From Geosiphon pyriformis (lineage: Eukaryota > Glomeromycota > Glomeromycetes > Archaeosporales > Geosiphonaceae), in the NCBI GenBank assembly GCA_016748015.1, contig JAAOMT010000436.1:420204-484203 (forward strand): DNA of 64,000 nucleotides, given 5' to 3'. Both the position numbers and the translations under genes were made by a program. Positions 61,119 to 64,000 of the stretch are shown here, piece after piece (position 1 is the stretch's first letter; every line of letters starts with the position of its first letter). The notes beneath the pieces were generated by a model that had not been told where the DNA came from, did no database searches, and worked only from the letters and a program-made list of their open reading frames with translations.

Positions 61119-61119
61119 A

Positions 61120-61899
61120 CTACACATCTATAACTACCCGTACACTGCCACCCAGACCAGAAAAGAAACAAAAAGACTTCCGACAACCAAAGCTAACAGC
61201 AAAAGAATTGGCCAAACCAAGCAATCTCACAATACCATCAGACAAAACCGAAGACACACCACAAGGGAGCCCAGAAACAACACCAACATCACAGACCAGA
61301 CCAGCCTTCTCCATCACCACCTGGTGGCTGGCTCTAGCCAACCATACCTTAGCACGATGTAAACCAACAACGAACCTGACATAATCAACAATCCTAGCAG
61401 TGGCCATCTTTCTATCCTCAAAAACATCGCAAGCCTCCTCATACTACTCCTCCAGCACAAACCCTTTGCACACCAAAGTGTACAGCCCAACATCAATGGA
61501 ACATTGAGACAAAATCCACAACACAGCAGAAGCAGAGAAACCACCAGCCAAAGTTGACCAACGAGCAGAAGCCTCCGCCAAAATCTCACCACGAATGCCA
61601 GACTCATGAACACAAGTAAAAACATGGTCAGAGAACTCCACCTCACCACAAAACAAACACAACACACTAGGGTAGCATTTATCATACAACCTCTTCCTAA
61701 TGGCCACCAGCAACCTCCTATGCACAGCCTTCATAACATAAGTGCGAAATGATGAGAATGCGCGGCTAGTGAACCCAGCAAGCATATGAAAATCAAGATG
61801 TCACACCTTCACTGTGACAACCCAGTCTATGCAACCAATCATCGCATCTGGTACTACATCACAACCAGGCCCAGCTTCCCAACGAGCACAACGAATTGA
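61120..61899 (-). pseudogene. LINE ORF2 C-terminus with CCHC zinc knuckle
   Basis: Element-specific C-terminal region in pieces. A block at 61444-61785 contains a CX2CX8HX4C-type knuckle within VLCLFCGEVEFSDHVFTCVH, typical of the end of ORF2 in many LINEs. Stops lie at about 61801-61803 (TGA where copy 1 has TGG) and 61444-61446 (TAG). The final block (61120-61407) follows the last stop in another reading register of the original frame and ends about 100 nt before the 3' tail motif. Confidence 0.8.
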
Positions 61900-62262
61900 T
61901 CAAAAGATATTTCTGACAAAATGACAGGCATTACCAGAAACAGCGACACTCTCAGCAACCAAAAAATGTTCACGCACATCGGCACAAAGGGAAAAGGGAG
62001 ACCCAGAGGCAGCCCCAGCAGCCAAGTCAGCTCTCACATTACCAGGAATTCCAGAGTGTCCTTTCACCTTAACCCAATTCACACTAAGATCCTTATCTCT
62101 GACCAAATTGAAAATATGACGCCTTTTCAGCCAGCATTGATTATGGAAATCAGGAGCAACCAAAGACATCTCAGACACACATGCGTCAATGGCAGCCTGG
62201 CTGTCAAGATGCAACACCACAGTACTTGAAGAAGGAATACACTCCAAAACCAAAGTGACAGC
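61900..62262 (-). pseudogene. LINE RNase H domain, second half
   Basis: Continues the RT frame after the TAG stop. It contains LDSQAAIDAC with an RNase H Asp, and VKVKGHSGIPGNVRADLAA with the conserved His and terminal Asp. With TDGS and the Glu of STMAEL upstream, all acidic residues of an RNase H are present across the stop. The frame ends at TGA near 61900. Confidence 0.85.
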
Positions 62263-64000
62263 CTATAACTCAGCCATAGTAGATGACAAAAGACCACGAA
62301 CAGCGACACCAATACTCATATCCAAGACCGGAAAGTACGCAGCAGTACCACAGGTGACCTCAGCAGAGCCTGCATTTCTCAAAGACCCATCCGTGAAAAC
62401 TTCAAAAGAGTCTGACCAAATGTCATGCAATCCATCTTTAACCGCAGAAAATTCCCCAGACCCCAAAATGTCCAAACCAAGCTTCTTAGCTGAGCCAACA
62501 GAACCAGAAAATGAGTAACCCTGACCTTTCAAAAACTCAGAAGAAACCATGAACCAATGAGGCACAGGACCACGCGGATCCAACCTCTTCCAACGACGAA
62601 AAGTTTTCCAATCCAACAAAACACCTTTCTTATCAAAAAGCCAATCACCAAAAACAACACCAAAACATTTAAGAGATTTGACCGAATCAAAATACAGAGA
62701 CTTTTCAAGAACAGAGGACAACGGGAACCAACCAGGACTACGAAATGCAGTGGGGAGGTTGTTTACCAAAGTAAGCTCATTGCCCAGAAAGATCTTCACC
62801 ATCCCTGCCAAAAAATTGTTCACTGGACTAACATGCAACCTGACCGGAAACTGCAAAGGATCCAAAGGAGCCCAACCAAGAACCTGTAGGTCCAAAAACC
62901 TATGTCTAAACAAATGCCCAAGAATGCCAAAAGCATTAGAGAATGCCATCAAAGCAGCAACCTTCCCTTCAGACTGCACCTGCTCAAAAGGCTTTAGGCC
63001 ATACAATGAGAGATGATGCAAAGCAGCATCAGGAAAATCACGGAGGAGACAAGCCTTGGACCTAAGACCCTTTCTAACCAAGACATCCCACTTGCGACAA
63101 ACATTAGATGAGACAAAATTGAACTGAGTACGATAGCTAACAATAGGCTGCAAAACAGCTGACACCAGATACGAGAATTGTTTGTCTGTAATAGCCTTCT
63201 TAAGCACAACATTGACGAAGAAACGTACATCTGCATGAGCCTTGGCAACACTCGGCTTGGAGAGCCCCTCAGTTGACAGAAAAATACCCAGATACTGATG
63301 TGCTTCCCCTTTCTTGGCAACAGAGATTGGCTGACCACAAATGTTCAGTGAAGCAACTTTAACGCCCTGATTGATGAGAATAGCCACCGTCTTCTCACTA
63401 TTGATAGAAATGTAATTGATCACAAAAAATTCACTGGCAATGTTCAGAGCATATTGAGTAGAAGCCTGACAATTTCCAACCCAGATCGTATCATCGACAA
63501 ATGCACCAGCCGAAAAATACGATGTCAAATCACTACTGCCCTCAATTCTGCCAGATTTCGAAACAAACTTAGTATCAATCTGGTACCCACACAATTGTTC
63601 GTGCCTTTTAACCTCACACAAAAGCAGATCATAAAAAATTCTCCAAAGAAGTGGCAAAAAGACCTCACCCTGGTCCAGCCCATCATGCACCTTATAACCA
63701 CCAGACAGACCAAAGTCAGTCATTACTCTATTAACTCTATCCTCATGAATACCACCAAAAAACCTTATGAACCTCTCACACATCTTGACACGCCGCAAAC
63801 TAGCTCTTAAATAATGCCACCCAACTGAATCGTAAGCTTTCCGCATATCTTGCAAGACCAACCATAACTCCCTATCCTTCTCAATGGCATCCTCAATTAC
63901 CGAACCGACAGCAAACACCAGAGATTGTGTTGACGTACCCTTCAGCACCGAAAAGTTGTCACCCTGAAGAACATTGAACTTGCTACAAGCCATTGAAATA
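62263..64000 (-). pseudogene. LINE reverse transcriptase domain, continuing beyond window
   Basis: An uninterrupted frame of at least 576 codons to the window edge. It contains the RT finger and palm blocks LVLQDMRKAYDSVGW and GYKVHDGLDQGEVFLPLL, the catalytic AFVDDTIW motif (near 63484-63507) with both aspartates, and the thumb region. The start of the RNase H domain is also in frame (VFTDGSLRN at about 62376-62405). It stops at TAG 62260-62262, where copy 1 has CAG (Gln). Apart from that stop the RT core appears functional. Confidence 0.9.

Larger units (their letters stand above)
60970..64000 (-). mobile_element. LINE (non-LTR retrotransposon) copy 2, 3' part
   Basis: Minus-strand element that runs off the right edge of the window. 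In element order it carries the RT domain, RNase H-like domain, a C-terminal zinc knuckle and a 3' untranslated tail ending in a poly-A run (T17 on the plus strand at 60976-60992). It is far less AT-rich and has many more CpG sites than copy 1, so it is younger or better preserved, but four in-frame stops show it is not intact. The 3' tail (61008-61118) is also found alone at 21811-21920. Confidence 0.93.

Noticed and set aside
62557-63016. Basic plus-strand frames of about 110 codons
   Set aside because: Antisense to the intact RT frame of LINE copy 2.

Overview
The window looks like nuclear DNA of a filamentous fungus, most likely an arbuscular mycorrhizal fungus (Glomeromycotina, Rhizophagus-like). 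The reasons are short GT-AG introns (mostly 50-120 nt) in nearly every gene, long extremely AT-rich gene-free blocks, decayed non-LTR retrotransposons of a type I associate with Rhizophagus, and a zinc-ribbon plus tyrosine-kinase-like kinase of the family expanded in these fungi. The lineage is an inference from gene style, not a database result.

Layout. 161-6188 (minus) is a nearly full-length but dead LINE. 6240-9540 is AT-rich. 9552-20896 is gene-dense: a TKL-like kinase (-), a PPN2-like phosphatase (+), a PPR protein (-) and an 18-exon TMEM94-like P-type ATPase relative (+). 20897-25763 is AT-rich with a 95-bp LINE 3'-tail fragment and a C2H2 zinc-finger gene (-). 25764-34008 is compact: BMT2-like rRNA methyltransferase (+), J-domain protein (-), VPS45 (+), a His-rich membrane protein and dynactin p25/DCTN5 (-), and mitochondrial uS15m (+). 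34901-35584 is a catalytically degenerate RNase III-like protein. 37936-54274 holds a flippase-kinase-type AGC kinase (+), CDT1 (+), a She3-like coiled-coil protein (+), ATG3 (-), a Sel1-repeat protein (+) and an F-box/WD40 protein (-). 55440-60970 is an extreme AT block, and 60970-64000 is the 3' part of a second LINE (-).

Most genes are housekeeping: membrane traffic (VPS45, DCTN5, FPK-type kinase, She3-like), autophagy (ATG3), mitochondrial translation (uS15m, RNase III-like, PPR), rRNA modification (BMT2), replication licensing (CDT1) and ubiquitin targeting (F-box/WD40). I see no operon-like pathway. Exon models were built by hand from splice sites with phase checking; lengths quoted are from those models.

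The observations most worth following are: (1) an open frame after the DCTN5 TGA stop that begins, seven codons later and in the same frame, a His-rich membrane ORF; (2) the loss of all three catalytic aspartates of LINE copy 1 (endonuclease, RT, RNase H) as Asp-to-Asn changes that fit G-to-A transitions; (3) a dispersed LINE 3' tail carrying a palindrome and a tRNA A-box-like motif; (4) the retained phosphorylation-site Asp in a TMEM94-like protein whose other P-type ATPase motifs have decayed.
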